Origin: Propionispira arboris
GTDB lineage: Bacteria > Bacillota > Negativicutes > Selenomonadales > Selenomonadaceae
Length of the DNA stretch: 64,000 bases
Direction: 5' to 3'
Assembly: GCF_900109225.1 (NCBI RefSeq)
Contig: NZ_FNZK01000008.1
Location: 1-64,000, forward strand
The translations under genes and the position numbers were made by a program. Every line of letters starts with the position of its first letter. Positions within the stretch are counted from its first letter, which is position 1. Of this stretch, positions 16,388-24,928 are shown piece by piece. The notes beneath the pieces are model-generated. The model did no database searches and was not told the origin of the DNA. It saw only the letters and a program-made list of their open reading frames with translations.

Positions 16388-16933
16388 ATGAAATTAATCG
16401 ATAATATTCAAGATTGGATTTGCAGTTTAGCGCTTTCTCTAGCGATTGCGTTATTCATCAATATCTTTCTTGTACAGCATATGGTGGTTGAGGGGCATTC
16501 GATGGATCCGACCTTACATGATCATCAGCATTTAATTATATCCAAGTTTTCGCATAGCATTAAGAAAATGCCGGATTATGGGGATATTGTTACAATCGAT
16601 AGCCGAGTTTCGCGGGAACGAAGCTTAAAAGACGATTTGTCTGAGCCGATAACGAACTTGGTTAATCAGCAGCAATATGTTTTTGTTAAACGGGTTATTG
16701 GTAAACCGGGGGATGTTCTTGAATTTAAAGACAGTCAGGTGTATCGAAATGGTACAAAACTCGATGAATCTTATATTTTGGAAACTATGCGTGTGATGGT
16801 GGATCAGAAAATCACGGTTCCGGCCGATTCAATATTTGTTATGGGTGATAATCGCAATAACAGTATGGATAGTCGTATGATTGGAGCGGTCCCGCTTAAT
16901 CATGTATTAGGTGTTATGGTTGCTAAAATATAA
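16388..16933 (+). CDS. lepB: Signal peptidase I
   Basis: 181 aa, single N-terminal membrane anchor (about residues 12-29), then the S26 catalytic domain. The nucleophile Ser38 is in GHSMDPTL, the general base Lys101 in YVFVKRVIGKPGD, and the box MGDNRNNSMDSRMIG follows. It removes signal peptides on the outer face of the inner membrane. The strong ribosome site GGAAGGAG precedes the ATG. The short form is like Gram-positive SipS rather than proteobacterial LepB. It may be one of several paralogs. Confidence 0.95.
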   Translation: MKLIDNIQDWICSLALSLAIALFINIFLVQHMVVEGHSMDPTLHDHQHLIISKFSHSIKKMPDYGDIVTIDSRVSRERSLKDDLSEPITNLVNQQQYVFVKRVIGKPGDVLEFKDSQVYRNGTKLDESYILETMRVMVDQKITVPADSIFVMGDNRNNSMDSRMIGAVPLNHVLGVMVAKI

Positions 16934-17044
16934 AATAAAGGGTGTGGCAGGCTTTTTTTGCTTAAGGATTATGAAACTGGTATAGTGTGGCGCACCGGGG
17001 CTTTGCCTAATTAAAATATTAAACAAGAGAAAGAGGGATTTTGA

Positions 17045-17362
17045 GTGGATATATTCGAGAATGTTTCTATCGTAAAAAAAGCCAATGTATATTTTGATGG
17101 AAAAGTAACAAGTCGTACGGTTCTTTTTGATAATGGAGAAAAGAAGACTTTGGGGATCATGATGCCTGGTGAATATGAATTTGCCACGGCGGATAAGGAA
17201 CATATGGAAATTTTAGCGGGAACTATGGAGGTTTTATTGCCAAACCGTGAAGATTGGATTAGCATTGAAGCAGGGCAAACATTTGAAGTGCAAGCACATT
17301 CAAAATTTAAGTTAGTCGTCCAGGATATAGCAGATTATTGCTGTTCTTATATCAAAGAATAA
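17045..17362 (+). CDS. ppnP: Pyrimidine/purine nucleoside phosphorylase PpnP (DUF1255, cupin fold)
   Basis: 105 aa beta-barrel (cupin) protein that phosphorolyses several nucleosides to base and ribose-1-phosphate. Family marks are the N-terminal [20 protein letters not shown], the central [20 protein letters not shown] and [13 protein letters not shown], and the C-terminal [13 protein letters not shown]. It starts at GTG 17045 behind AGAGGGA. Length equals that of E. coli PpnP. It stands alone. Confidence 0.92.
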   Translation: MDIFENVSIVKKANVYFDGKVTSRTVLFDNGEKKTLGIMMPGEYEFATADKEHMEILAGTMEVLLPNREDWISIEAGQTFEVQAHSKFKLVVQDIADYCCSYIKE

Positions 17363-17434
17363 ATATATTGTTTTTAGCATATATATATGTTTATTTATGC
17401 TGAAGTTATGTATTATAAATATAGTTGAAATAAC

Positions 17435-17476
17435 GAAAAACCTTGTATTACTTTACTGAGTAATGCAGGTTTTTTC
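17435..17476 (+). terminator. Terminator after ppnP
   Basis: AAAAACCTTGTATTAC and GTAATGCAGGTTTTTT pair with one mismatch around a short loop. Confidence 0.75.
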
Positions 17477-17601
17477 TTCTTCTGCGAGAAGAATTATAGA
17501 TAAAGGTTTAAATAAAAATAGTTCAACGGAAAATGGTTTTGCAAAATGATAGCAAAAGACTATTAAACAAATAAAAGTAGTATAATTCTGGAGGTTTATG
17601 A

Positions 17602-18177
17602 ATGGATTTTTCAGGTAAGAAACAGGCAGCAGTATTTCTTGATCGGGATGGCACGATTAATCTGGACAAAGGGTATTTTTATTTGCCGGAAGAGTTTGAG
17701 TTTGAGCAAGGTTCAGTTGAAGCGATTCGTTTGCTTAATCAGGCTGGTTATAAAGTGTTTGTCATTTCCAATCAATCTGGTATTGCAAGAGGCTGTTTTA
17801 CCGAAGCACAGGTGGATCATTTGCATCAATGGATGAATGAGGAACTAGCAAAATCGGATGCACATATTGATGCTTTTTATTATTGTCCGCATCATGCCGA
17901 ACTGGGGGTTGGTTCTTATAAGAAAATTTGCGATTGTCGAAAACCAGCACCAGGATTACTGCTGAAGGCGGGACGAGAATGGAATATAGATATGAAACAT
18001 TCCTATATGGTGGGAGACCATAATAGTGATATTGGTGCGGGTACTGCCGCAGGCGTTCAACCTTTTTTTGTTCGTACAGGACATGGAAAACAAGAAGAAA
18101 AATTACTTGCATCTAATGTTTTGCGAGCCAATAATTTGTATGAAGTTGTAAAAAAGTATATACTTTTTTCAAATTAA
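17602..18177 (+). CDS. gmhB: D-glycero-D-manno-heptose 1,7-bisphosphate phosphatase-like HAD enzyme
   Basis: 191 aa HAD phosphatase. The nucleophile motif FLDRDGTIN sits at the N-terminus, motif II is VISNQSGIARG, and the zinc-binding loop runs from YYCPHHAELG to ICDCRKPAPGLL, with late acidic motif VGDHNSDIGAGTAAG. The zinc loop and CRKP define the GmhB/HisB-N group. In diderm bacteria GmhB makes heptose for lipopolysaccharide, which fits an outer-membrane-bearing host. No other heptose genes are adjacent. Confidence 0.88.
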   Translation: MDFSGKKQAAVFLDRDGTINLDKGYFYLPEEFEFEQGSVEAIRLLNQAGYKVFVISNQSGIARGCFTEAQVDHLHQWMNEELAKSDAHIDAFYYCPHHAELGVGSYKKICDCRKPAPGLLLKAGREWNIDMKHSYMVGDHNSDIGAGTAAGVQPFFVRTGHGKQEEKLLASNVLRANNLYEVVKKYILFSN

Positions 18178-18218
18178 ATTTGCCTGTCAGCAGACAGACG
18201 TTATAAAACTTGGTATTT

Positions 18219-18255
18219 AAAAATCACTCTTATTGGAAAAAGAGTGATTTTTTTA
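18219..18255 (+). terminator. Terminator after gmhB
   Basis: AAAAATCACTCTT and AAGAGTGATTTTTTT form a stem with a short loop. It separates gmhB from the marR operator region. Confidence 0.85.
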
Positions 18256-18258
18256 GTT

Positions 18259-18298
18259 ATATCATATTTTTGTTTACGTGGAAACAAAAATATGATAT
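18259..18298. promoter_or_regulatory. Perfect 17-bp inverted repeat, MarR operator 1
   Basis: ATATCATATTTTTGTTT (18259-18275) and AAACAAAAATATGATAT (18282-18298) are exact reverse complements around 6 nt. The core TTGTTT-N6-AAACAA recurs at 18306. It lies where the marR promoter must be, so it is probably an autoregulatory operator. Confidence 0.75.
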
Positions 18299-18305
18299 TC
18301 TAATA

Positions 18306-18323
18306 TTGTTTCCATGTAAACAA
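18306..18323. promoter_or_regulatory. MarR operator 2
   Basis: TTGTTTCCATGTAAACAA is an imperfect palindrome nearly identical to the reverse complement of the core of operator 1 (17 of 18). Centre-to-centre spacing is 36 bp. It overlaps the marR ribosome binding site. Confidence 0.7.
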
Positions 18324-18335
18324 AGGAGGTGCGAT

Positions 18336-18788
18336 ATGAGCAATGCAATAAACATTATCCATTCGTTTACTAGAATACAAGAACGGGCGGATATCTTTAA
18401 ACATCATCGGGAAGAGATTTTTGCAGGACTTAATTTGGCTGAAGTACATTGTATTGCTAAAATTGGTTCGATGGAATATGCCAATGTAACAAAAGTAGCC
18501 CATGCAATGCATATGACAAGAGGTGCTATAAGCAAAATAAGTAAAAAATTACTAAATAAGCAGCTAGTTGAGAGTTATCAAAAACCGGAGAATAATAAAG
18601 AAGTTTATTTTTGCCTGACTACGAGCGGTAAATTGATTTATGATGAACATAAAGTATGCCATGAACAGGCAAAATTAAGGAAACTAAAACTTTTGTCTAA
18701 CTATAGTGAAGCCGAGCAGATCGTGATTTTACGATTTTTAGAAGATATTAATCAACAGCAAGAACAGGGTTTACGTGAGGAAGCTTGA
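18336..18788 (+). CDS. MarR-family transcriptional regulator
   Basis: 150 aa. The winged helix is visible as NLAEVHCIAKIGSMEYANVT, then MHMTRGAISKISKKLLNKQL and the wing KEVYFCLTTSGKLIYDEH. The reading frame is open upstream to 18210, but AAAGGAGGT lies 5 nt before ATG 18336, which fixes the start. It precedes the exporter at 18809 by 20 nt in one operon, with two operators in front. It should repress both genes until an effector, perhaps the exported compound, binds. Confidence 0.9.
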   Translation: MSNAINIIHSFTRIQERADIFKHHREEIFAGLNLAEVHCIAKIGSMEYANVTKVAHAMHMTRGAISKISKKLLNKQLVESYQKPENNKEVYFCLTTSGKLIYDEHKVCHEQAKLRKLKLLSNYSEAEQIVILRFLEDINQQQEQGLREEA

Positions 18789-18808
18789 GGGTATAGGGGG
18801 TTAAGGAC

Positions 18809-19984
18809 TTGAATCGAAAATATGTATATGTCTTAGCGCTAGGACATTTTTTTTGTGATATTGGCATGGGCGCGCTGCCAGCTATTTTACCATTTTTTAT
18901 TTTACAATATGGTATGGATTATCAATCGGCTGCAGGTTTGATGTTTGCGTCATGTTTTTTGTCTTCCGTTGTACAGCCGGCTTTTGGCTATTTGGCGGAT
19001 CGGACTTCGAAAATATGGTTTATGCCATTGGGGGTTTTTGTGTCAGGCGCGGCAATGGGACTGGCTGGACTTTTTGAAAATTATTGGGCCATTTTTGCCG
19101 TTGTTACACTCAGTGGGATCGGTAGTGCGATCTTTCACCCGGAAGCAGCGCGGATGATCCATAAGATTTCCGGTACAAAAAAAGGGACAGCCTTGAGCAT
19201 TTTTTCGGTCGGAGGTAATAGTGGATTTGCTGTTGGACCGATGATTGCTGTAGCGACTATTACCGCGTTCGGGATGAAGGGAACGGCGATATTTTGCTTT
19301 TTGGCATTGATCATGTCATTTGTTTTATTGATGATTGTTCCAAAAATAAAAGCAGCGATTGTTGAAAAATATTCTTTATCGGCAGCAACTAATATAGAAT
19401 CTAAAGTGAAAAAAGTTGGTGCAAAGAATGACTGGTCATCTTTTTCCCGTCTAACTATGCTGATAATTTTCAGTTCTATTGTAATTTGCGGTCTGCGCAG
19501 CTTTATTCCTCTATACTGGGTACAGGTAATGGGGCTTTCGACTGCGGCAGCAGGTTCGGCACTAACTTTATTATTTACTCTCGGGATTGTGACTACCTTT
19601 ATCGGTGGATTGCTTGCGGATAAGCTTGGCTATTTAAAAGTGGTACAGTTCAGTTATGTACTTTTAGTGCCAATGGTAGCAATGCTTTCACAGACAACGA
19701 ATCCGGTTATGGCATATTTGTTGATGATTCCAATTGGGTTTGCGATGTTTGCCCCGTTTAGTTCTATTGTAGTTTTGGGGCAAAGTTATTTGGCACGCAG
19801 TATTGGTTTCGCTTCTGGCGTCACGTTAGGTCTTTCTTTTAGTGTGGGCGGTGTCATTGTTCCCTTTATTGGTCGATTTGCCGATACATATGGCTTGAAT
19901 GCAACGATGGAGCTTTTGGCAGTGGTGGCAATCTTCGCCGCTATATTTGCTTTCTTCTTACCAAAACCAGTAAAAGTAGTTTGA
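18809..19984 (+). CDS. MFS exporter, fosmidomycin-resistance (Fsr) family
   Basis: 391 aa, 12 predicted TM segments. The opening LALGHFFCDIGMGALPAILPF and the stretch FHPEAARMIHKISGTKKGTA, with SIFSVGGNSGFAVGPM, are the Fsr-family signatures. Members pump out fosmidomycin and unrelated compounds; true substrates vary. It starts at TTG 18809 (AAGGAC upstream). It is co-transcribed with marR, which supports a drug- or metabolite-inducible efflux role. Confidence 0.88.
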   Translation: MNRKYVYVLALGHFFCDIGMGALPAILPFFILQYGMDYQSAAGLMFASCFLSSVVQPAFGYLADRTSKIWFMPLGVFVSGAAMGLAGLFENYWAIFAVVTLSGIGSAIFHPEAARMIHKISGTKKGTALSIFSVGGNSGFAVGPMIAVATITAFGMKGTAIFCFLALIMSFVLLMIVPKIKAAIVEKYSLSAATNIESKVKKVGAKNDWSSFSRLTMLIIFSSIVICGLRSFIPLYWVQVMGLSTAAAGSALTLLFTLGIVTTFIGGLLADKLGYLKVVQFSYVLLVPMVAMLSQTTNPVMAYLLMIPIGFAMFAPFSSIVVLGQSYLARSIGFASGVTLGLSFSVGGVIVPFIGRFADTYGLNATMELLAVVAIFAAIFAFFLPKPVKVV

Positions 19985-20335
19985 AATATTGTAGTTTATT
20001 GTTGTAAGCCTGATGGCAAGTGGAATTTTTGGATAAGACTGGTTGAAAATTTAATAAGATTTTAATGAGAAAAATCGGGAGCAGATAGATGTTCCCGATT
20101 TTTTATGTGGCAAAATGAATTGGCTCTCATAAAGTAGACAGATGCTTTGCGAGCAGGTATGATCAAGGAATATATATATAGTTTTTTGAAAATTCAGTAT
20201 TCTAAAAATAAATAAACGGTTGTGGTAAATTTAGTATACTAAAAGGGGGTTGGTATTGTGGTAAAGTTTTGGTCTTTTGGGACTAACGCAAGGGTGTTAT
20301 GATGAATTTGTAAATAGAAACGGGAGGAAATTCAA
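19985..20335. other. Intergenic region: terminator plus palindrome before PRD regulator
   Basis: A hairpin AAAATCGGGA/TCCCGATTTT with T-run (20070-20105) ends the exporter operon. A perfect 14-bp palindrome TTTAGTATACTAAA lies at 20230-20243, about 95 bp before the regulator gene, and could be an operator. No gene is seen. Confidence 0.6.
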
Positions 20336-22132
20336 ATGAAAGATTTACAACAACGGCAAAAACAACTTTTGAAGCATTTGTTGGATGTAGAAGATTTTGA
20401 ACCTGTTAAAAAATTTGCCGCTGTCTTAGATTGTTCGACTAAGACTGTGAGAAATGATTTGATGATGTTAGAAGAATGTGGCGTAGCTTTGGAAAAAATC
20501 GCTGGACGAGGTGTAAGGCTCTCATTATTAAGTAGAAATCAGGCAGAAATATTTTTGCACAAAAATAATATTCTGTATGGTTTATCTATAGAACATAGGC
20601 GGATGAAAATACTTTTTGAATTACTGGAAGGAACAAAAGATAAATTATCAATTCAATCTTTATCAAATAAATATTTTGTCAGTAAAACTTCTATTGTTAA
20701 TGACCTAAAAGTGATTGAAGAAAAATTAATTGAGTATAATTTACATCTTAAAAAAGATACACAAGGAACACAATTAGTCGGTTCTGAGTTGGATATTCGC
20801 AAGGCGATGGTTGATATGTTAAATACACTTGTAAGTTCAAAAAACGGAACACTTTATGAAAATAATTACAGAATTGACCGAGAAACTTTATTAGAACTGG
20901 AAGACCATTTTGGACACGATCATGTTTCACAAGTAAAAGAGTTAATTGAAGAGGCAGAACGATTTTTAAACTATAAAATTACAGAACCTTATTATATCAA
21001 TCTTGTGACGCATTTGTTAATTCTTGTGCATAGAACTAAACATGGGAAGACTATCTATGCAGAATTGAAACAAGAAAATAGAGATTGTGATCCCTCGTTT
21101 TATGCAGTGTCAGAAAAAATAGCGAATCAATTGGAAGAAAAATTTTCAATTCAGATCAACAAGGAAGAAATTTTTTACATTTACCGCTATTTGATGTCTT
21201 CTGGTGGTATTGCTGTTCAGGCGGAACTGCTAAAAGAAGATAATACAATGGATGAGTTTTTGCATAGTATGGCAACGGAAATGATTCGTTTAAGTTCGGA
21301 AGTCTTCCCCATTAAATTTACCTTTAGTCCTTCCTTGTATAATGATTTAATCCTTCATTTAAGACCTATGATGAATCGCATTGATTATAAAATTTCGATT
21401 AAAAATCCATTGTTAATTGAAATTAAAGATGAATTTCCTGAATTAATGATTTTATTAAAATTAATTATTTTTAAAATAAGGCTAAAATATCAATTAGCAC
21501 ATATTAGTGAAGACGAAATCAGTTATCTTGCTGTGTACTTTCAAGCTGCGATTGAAGAGGTCATTAGCAAAAAACGCGTCATGATTGTTTGTTCCACAGG
21601 CGTAGGAACATCACATTTACTAGAAAAACGAGTGAAAAATCATTTTCCCGAATGGCATATTGTTGATGTTGTTTCTGCTAAATATTTGGAGAATATGGTA
21701 GATTTATCGGCTGTTGACTTAATTATATCAACGGTTAAGCTGCATGTTTCACTAAGTAAACCAGTTGCCTACGTGAGTGCTTTATTTAATAAAGCAGATG
21801 AAAAAAGAGTTCGCGCATCTTTTGTAAATGAAGAAAAAAAGACAAACGTATTGGGGGATTTTTTGAGGGAAAATGAAAGTGAAAAGACAGGGATTTATCG
21901 TGAAATTTTACAGGCAAAAGGCATTGACCGTATCAATATCAATTCGTGGCTGGATGTATTTATATATGAAAAAGAAGGCTTAAGCAATGAGGTGTTGAGT
22001 GGACAGGTTATCGGACAAGATCACGGTAAAAATAAAATAAAAATCATTGTTTTATTAAAAGAAAATGCAGAATTTCCCGAATCTATGCTTAAGGATTTGT
22101 ACCAGCTTTTAATAAGTGGAATTGAAAATTAG
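20336..22132 (+). CDS. BglG/MtlR-type PTS-regulated transcriptional activator (HTH, PRD, EIIB-like)
   Basis: 598 aa. The N-terminal DeoR-like HTH (FAAVLDCSTKTVRNDLMMLEE) is followed by a second Mga-like HTH (SIQSLSNKYFVSKTSIVNDLK). Next come PRD-type regions (about 180-400, with histidines such as HLLILVHRTKHGK and NDLILHLRPMM), then an EIIB-like domain at about 416 (VMIVCSTGVGTSHLLEKR). The C-terminus shows only a short remnant where longer relatives have an EIIA domain. Phosphorylation by PTS proteins on PRD histidines and the EIIB cysteine sets its activity. It heads the fructose-type PTS operon and should activate it. Confidence 0.88.
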   Translation: MKDLQQRQKQLLKHLLDVEDFEPVKKFAAVLDCSTKTVRNDLMMLEECGVALEKIAGRGVRLSLLSRNQAEIFLHKNNILYGLSIEHRRMKILFELLEGTKDKLSIQSLSNKYFVSKTSIVNDLKVIEEKLIEYNLHLKKDTQGTQLVGSELDIRKAMVDMLNTLVSSKNGTLYENNYRIDRETLLELEDHFGHDHVSQVKELIEEAERFLNYKITEPYYINLVTHLLILVHRTKHGKTIYAELKQENRDCDPSFYAVSEKIANQLEEKFSIQINKEEIFYIYRYLMSSGGIAVQAELLKEDNTMDEFLHSMATEMIRLSSEVFPIKFTFSPSLYNDLILHLRPMMNRIDYKISIKNPLLIEIKDEFPELMILLKLIIFKIRLKYQLAHISEDEISYLAVYFQAAIEEVISKKRVMIVCSTGVGTSHLLEKRVKNHFPEWHIVDVVSAKYLENMVDLSAVDLIISTVKLHVSLSKPVAYVSALFNKADEKRVRASFVNEEKKTNVLGDFLRENESEKTGIYREILQAKGIDRININSWLDVFIYEKEGLSNEVLSGQVIGQDHGKNKIKIIVLLKENAEFPESMLKDLYQLLISGIEN

Positions 22133-22145
22133 GGGGATACTAAAA

Positions 22146-22601
22146 ATGGATTTATCAACTGTAATTGATAAAAATAGAATTAATTTGGCAGTAGATGCAA
22201 ACAATAAGGAAGAAGCACTTAATATTTTGATAGATATGCTGGTAAAATCGGGATCAATCGTATCAAAGGAGGTGTTCATCAAAGACGTTTATTTGCGGGA
22301 AGCTGAAGGGAAAACTGGTATAGGGGGTGGCATTGCGATTCCACACGGGAAATCAAAGACGGTAGTGCAGACATCATTAGCGATTGGCAGAACTAAAAAA
22401 CCTATTTTCTGGGAATCATTGGATGATGAACCAGTACAATTCATTATTTTATTTGCGGTACGCGATGTCGATAGTACAACGGTACATGTGCGGTTACTGG
22501 GTGAGATTGCTGGTAAATTAGCAGATGAAGAGATTGTTGAACAATTACTTACTAGTAAAAAAGCCGAAGACGTTATTTCTATTTTCAGTCAAGATAATTA
22601 A
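22146..22601 (+). CDS. PTS EIIA, fructose/nitrogen (FruA/PtsN) family
   Basis: 151 aa single-domain EIIA. The phosphorylated His67 is in GGGIAIPHGKSKTV, with the upstream ...REAEGKTGIGGG segment usual in the family. It starts at ATG 22146 after AGGGGGAT; the upstream in-frame extension overlaps the regulator stop and has no ribosome site. It accepts phosphate from HPr and passes it to the EIIB at 22619. Confidence 0.93.
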   Translation: MDLSTVIDKNRINLAVDANNKEEALNILIDMLVKSGSIVSKEVFIKDVYLREAEGKTGIGGGIAIPHGKSKTVVQTSLAIGRTKKPIFWESLDDEPVQFIILFAVRDVDSTTVHVRLLGEIAGKLADEEIVEQLLTSKKAEDVISIFSQDN

Positions 22602-22618
22602 GATGTGGAGGGATGAAA

Positions 22619-22930
22619 ATGAATATTGTAGGAATTGCAGCTTGTACATCGGGAATTGCTCATACGTATATTGCGAAAGAAAAACTGATGAAGGCTGGTC
22701 AGGCATTGAACCATACGATTCATATTGAAACGCAAGGGACAATCGGAACGGAAAATGAACTTTTACCGCAAGATATTGCAGCAGCGGATGTTGTCATTAT
22801 CGCAGCTGATATAAAAGTTGGTGGTAGAGATCGTTTTGCAGGGAAAAAAATTGTCGATATACCTACCCATATTGCTATTAAATCTCCAAAAGCATTATTG
22901 AATAAAATTCAGGCAGAACTGGGAATTTGA
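22619..22930 (+). CDS. PTS EIIB, fructose family
   Basis: About 103 aa. The phosphocysteine Cys9 lies in GIAACTSGIAHTYIAKEKL, the classic fructose EIIB motif, and ETQGTIGTENEL and GGRDRFAGKK follow. The ATG at 22619 is 7 nt after GGAGG; the ATG at 22613 is too close to it. It stands between EIIA and EIIC as a free domain, so the system is a three-polypeptide fructose-type PTS. Confidence 0.93.
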   Translation: MNIVGIAACTSGIAHTYIAKEKLMKAGQALNHTIHIETQGTIGTENELLPQDIAAADVVIIAADIKVGGRDRFAGKKIVDIPTHIAIKSPKALLNKIQAELGI

Positions 22931-22958
22931 ATTTTTACGATTGAAAGGAAGTGCCCTT

Positions 22959-24041
22959 ATGTTAAAAGAACTGGAACTAAAAAGGCATGCTATGACAGGA
23001 ATTTCGTATATGATTCCATTGGTGGTTGCATCGGGCTTGTTGATTGCTATTGGCAATATAGCTGGTGGGAATCCGGCATTAATTTCAGATTACAAGAGTT
23101 CTTATACTTTATGGGAAGCCGCGGTTACTTTAGGTGTATATGGAATGGGTTTGATTCCGGCGGTTATGTCAGCGGCAATTGCTTATTCAATTGCTGACCG
23201 ACCGGGGATTGCCCCGGGGCTTTTAATGGGGATGATTGCCAATGCTATGGGGGCAGGATTCTTTGGCGGCATGTTAGGCGGTTATATGTCCGGTTGGTGT
23301 GTTAATTTTTTGAAAAAAAATATTAAAGTGCCAATTTGGGCACAGGGTCTAATGCCAATGATGATTATTCCGTTATTATCCTCTATCATTGTAGCTTTTA
23401 TTATGTTTTTTGTTATTGGCAGGCCGATTGCAGTTGCATCTTTTGCTTTAACTGATATGCTCATTAATATGCAAGGTGGTTCAAAAGCGGTGTTTGGTGC
23501 AGTAATGGGGGCGATGGCAGCTTTTGATTTCGGCGGACCTGTCAATAAAGTTGCTTCTTTGTTTGCGGATGGTCTTTTAATCAATGGAGTTTATGGACCG
23601 GAAGCAATTAAGATTTGTGCATCGATGGTTCCTCCATTTGGTGTGGCATTATCATGGCTTATTCGAAAATCCAGATACAGCAAAAGTGAAGCTGATAATA
23701 TAAAAATTGCGTTTCCAATGGGAATTTGTATGATCACGGAAGGCGTTATTCCGATTGCCGCCGTTGATCCGCTTCGGGTAGTGTTTTCCTGTTCTTTTGG
23801 AGCAGCGGTCGGTGGTAGTTTAATTATGTTATTAGATGTAGCATCTCCGGTGCCGTCGGGTGGTTTGTTTATTGTTCCAGCAATGCAAAATCCGATTGGA
23901 TTTCTGATTTCTTTAGGTGTTGGTAGTATTGTTACAGCATTATTACTGGTTGTGTTAAAAAAAGATGCCGTTGAAAAACAAAATGATGGAGAAGATGATG
24001 AAGAGGAAGATGTTGATTTATCTGGTATCAATATCAAATAA
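22959..24041 (+). CDS. PTS EIIC, fructose family permease
   Basis: About 360 aa, with roughly nine or ten hydrophobic segments. Family landmarks are RHAMTGISYMIPLVVASGLL, IADRPGIAPGLLMG, GGPVNKVASLFADGL, ITEGVIPIAAVDPLR and a C-terminal PVPSGGLFIVPAM. It forms the sugar channel; the sugar is phosphorylated on entry, usually at C1 or C6. The C-terminal tail is unusually acidic (NDGEDDEEEDVDLSG). ATG 22959 follows AAAGGAAG. Confidence 0.92.
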   Translation: MLKELELKRHAMTGISYMIPLVVASGLLIAIGNIAGGNPALISDYKSSYTLWEAAVTLGVYGMGLIPAVMSAAIAYSIADRPGIAPGLLMGMIANAMGAGFFGGMLGGYMSGWCVNFLKKNIKVPIWAQGLMPMMIIPLLSSIIVAFIMFFVIGRPIAVASFALTDMLINMQGGSKAVFGAVMGAMAAFDFGGPVNKVASLFADGLLINGVYGPEAIKICASMVPPFGVALSWLIRKSRYSKSEADNIKIAFPMGICMITEGVIPIAAVDPLRVVFSCSFGAAVGGSLIMLLDVASPVPSGGLFIVPAMQNPIGFLISLGVGSIVTALLLVVLKKDAVEKQNDGEDDEEEDVDLSGINIK

Positions 24042-24062
24042 ATAAAGAAAGGCGTGTGTTTT

Positions 24063-24914
24063 ATGTATGTTTCAATGTTAGATATGTTAAAACGAGCTAA
24101 CGCCGGAAACTATGCAGTTATGGCAATTAATTGTTTTAACCTGGAGACGGCAAGAAGTGTAATTCGAGCCGCTGAAAAAGAACAGGCACCAATTATTATT
24201 AATCTTTTTCAAGATCATTTGCTGTATCATTGTGACAGCCAGCTCATTACTCCGATTGTTAAGGTATTAGCAAATCGAACCGACATTCAGGTTGCATTGA
24301 ATTTTGATCACGGGCAAGATGTTTTGTTTTTGAAAAAAGCAATTGACGATGGTTTTTCATCGGTTATGGTGGATGCTTCAAGATTTGGTCTGGCGGGAAA
24401 TATTGCGATGACAAAAGAAATCGTGGAGTACGCTCATCCGAAAGGTGTCAGTGTAGAAGGCGAAATTGGCTGTATCGGTGGTACGGAAGGAGCTGAATTT
24501 ACGAAAGACTCTATGTATACAGACCCTTTTGAAGCAGTTCAATTTGTCGAGAAAACGGGAATTGATGCCTTGGCAATTTCTATTGGGTCTTCACATGGAA
24601 ATTATCCAGAAAACATGGTTCCTGAATTTGATTTTGATCGATTGAAAAATATAAAGAATTTAACGCAAATGCCACTGGTGCTTCATGGCGGGTCAGGTTC
24701 AGGTGAAAAAAATATTATCCAGGCAGTCAAGTATGGCATTAATAAGATAAATGTCGGTTGTGATTTTATGAATGCGAATATTCATGCATTAAAAGATAAA
24801 CTGCAACAAAATCCAGACATAAATTATTACGATTTGGTTGATCATGTTGAACAAGCAAGTATGGAAATAGTAAGACATTATATTCAGTTATCAGGCTCAA
24901 GTAATCAAAATTAA
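24063..24914 (+). CDS. Class II ketose-bisphosphate aldolase, copy A (GatY/KbaY-like)
   Basis: About 283 aa. Zinc and catalytic residues are in place: Asp-His in ALNFDHGQD, His in SIGSSHGNYPEN and His in LVLHGGSGSG. The phosphate-binding stretch reads KINVGCDF, unlike the usual N-(A/S)-T(E/D). It splits a ketose phosphate into dihydroxyacetone phosphate and an aldehyde. ATG 24063 fits AAAGAAAGG; GTG 24054 is less likely. It is the fifth gene of the PTS operon and is followed 14 nt later by a second aldolase. Confidence 0.88.
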   Translation: MYVSMLDMLKRANAGNYAVMAINCFNLETARSVIRAAEKEQAPIIINLFQDHLLYHCDSQLITPIVKVLANRTDIQVALNFDHGQDVLFLKKAIDDGFSSVMVDASRFGLAGNIAMTKEIVEYAHPKGVSVEGEIGCIGGTEGAEFTKDSMYTDPFEAVQFVEKTGIDALAISIGSSHGNYPENMVPEFDFDRLKNIKNLTQMPLVLHGGSGSGEKNIIQAVKYGINKINVGCDFMNANIHALKDKLQQNPDINYYDLVDHVEQASMEIVRHYIQLSGSSNQN

Positions 24915-24928
24915 AGGGGATAAAAAAT

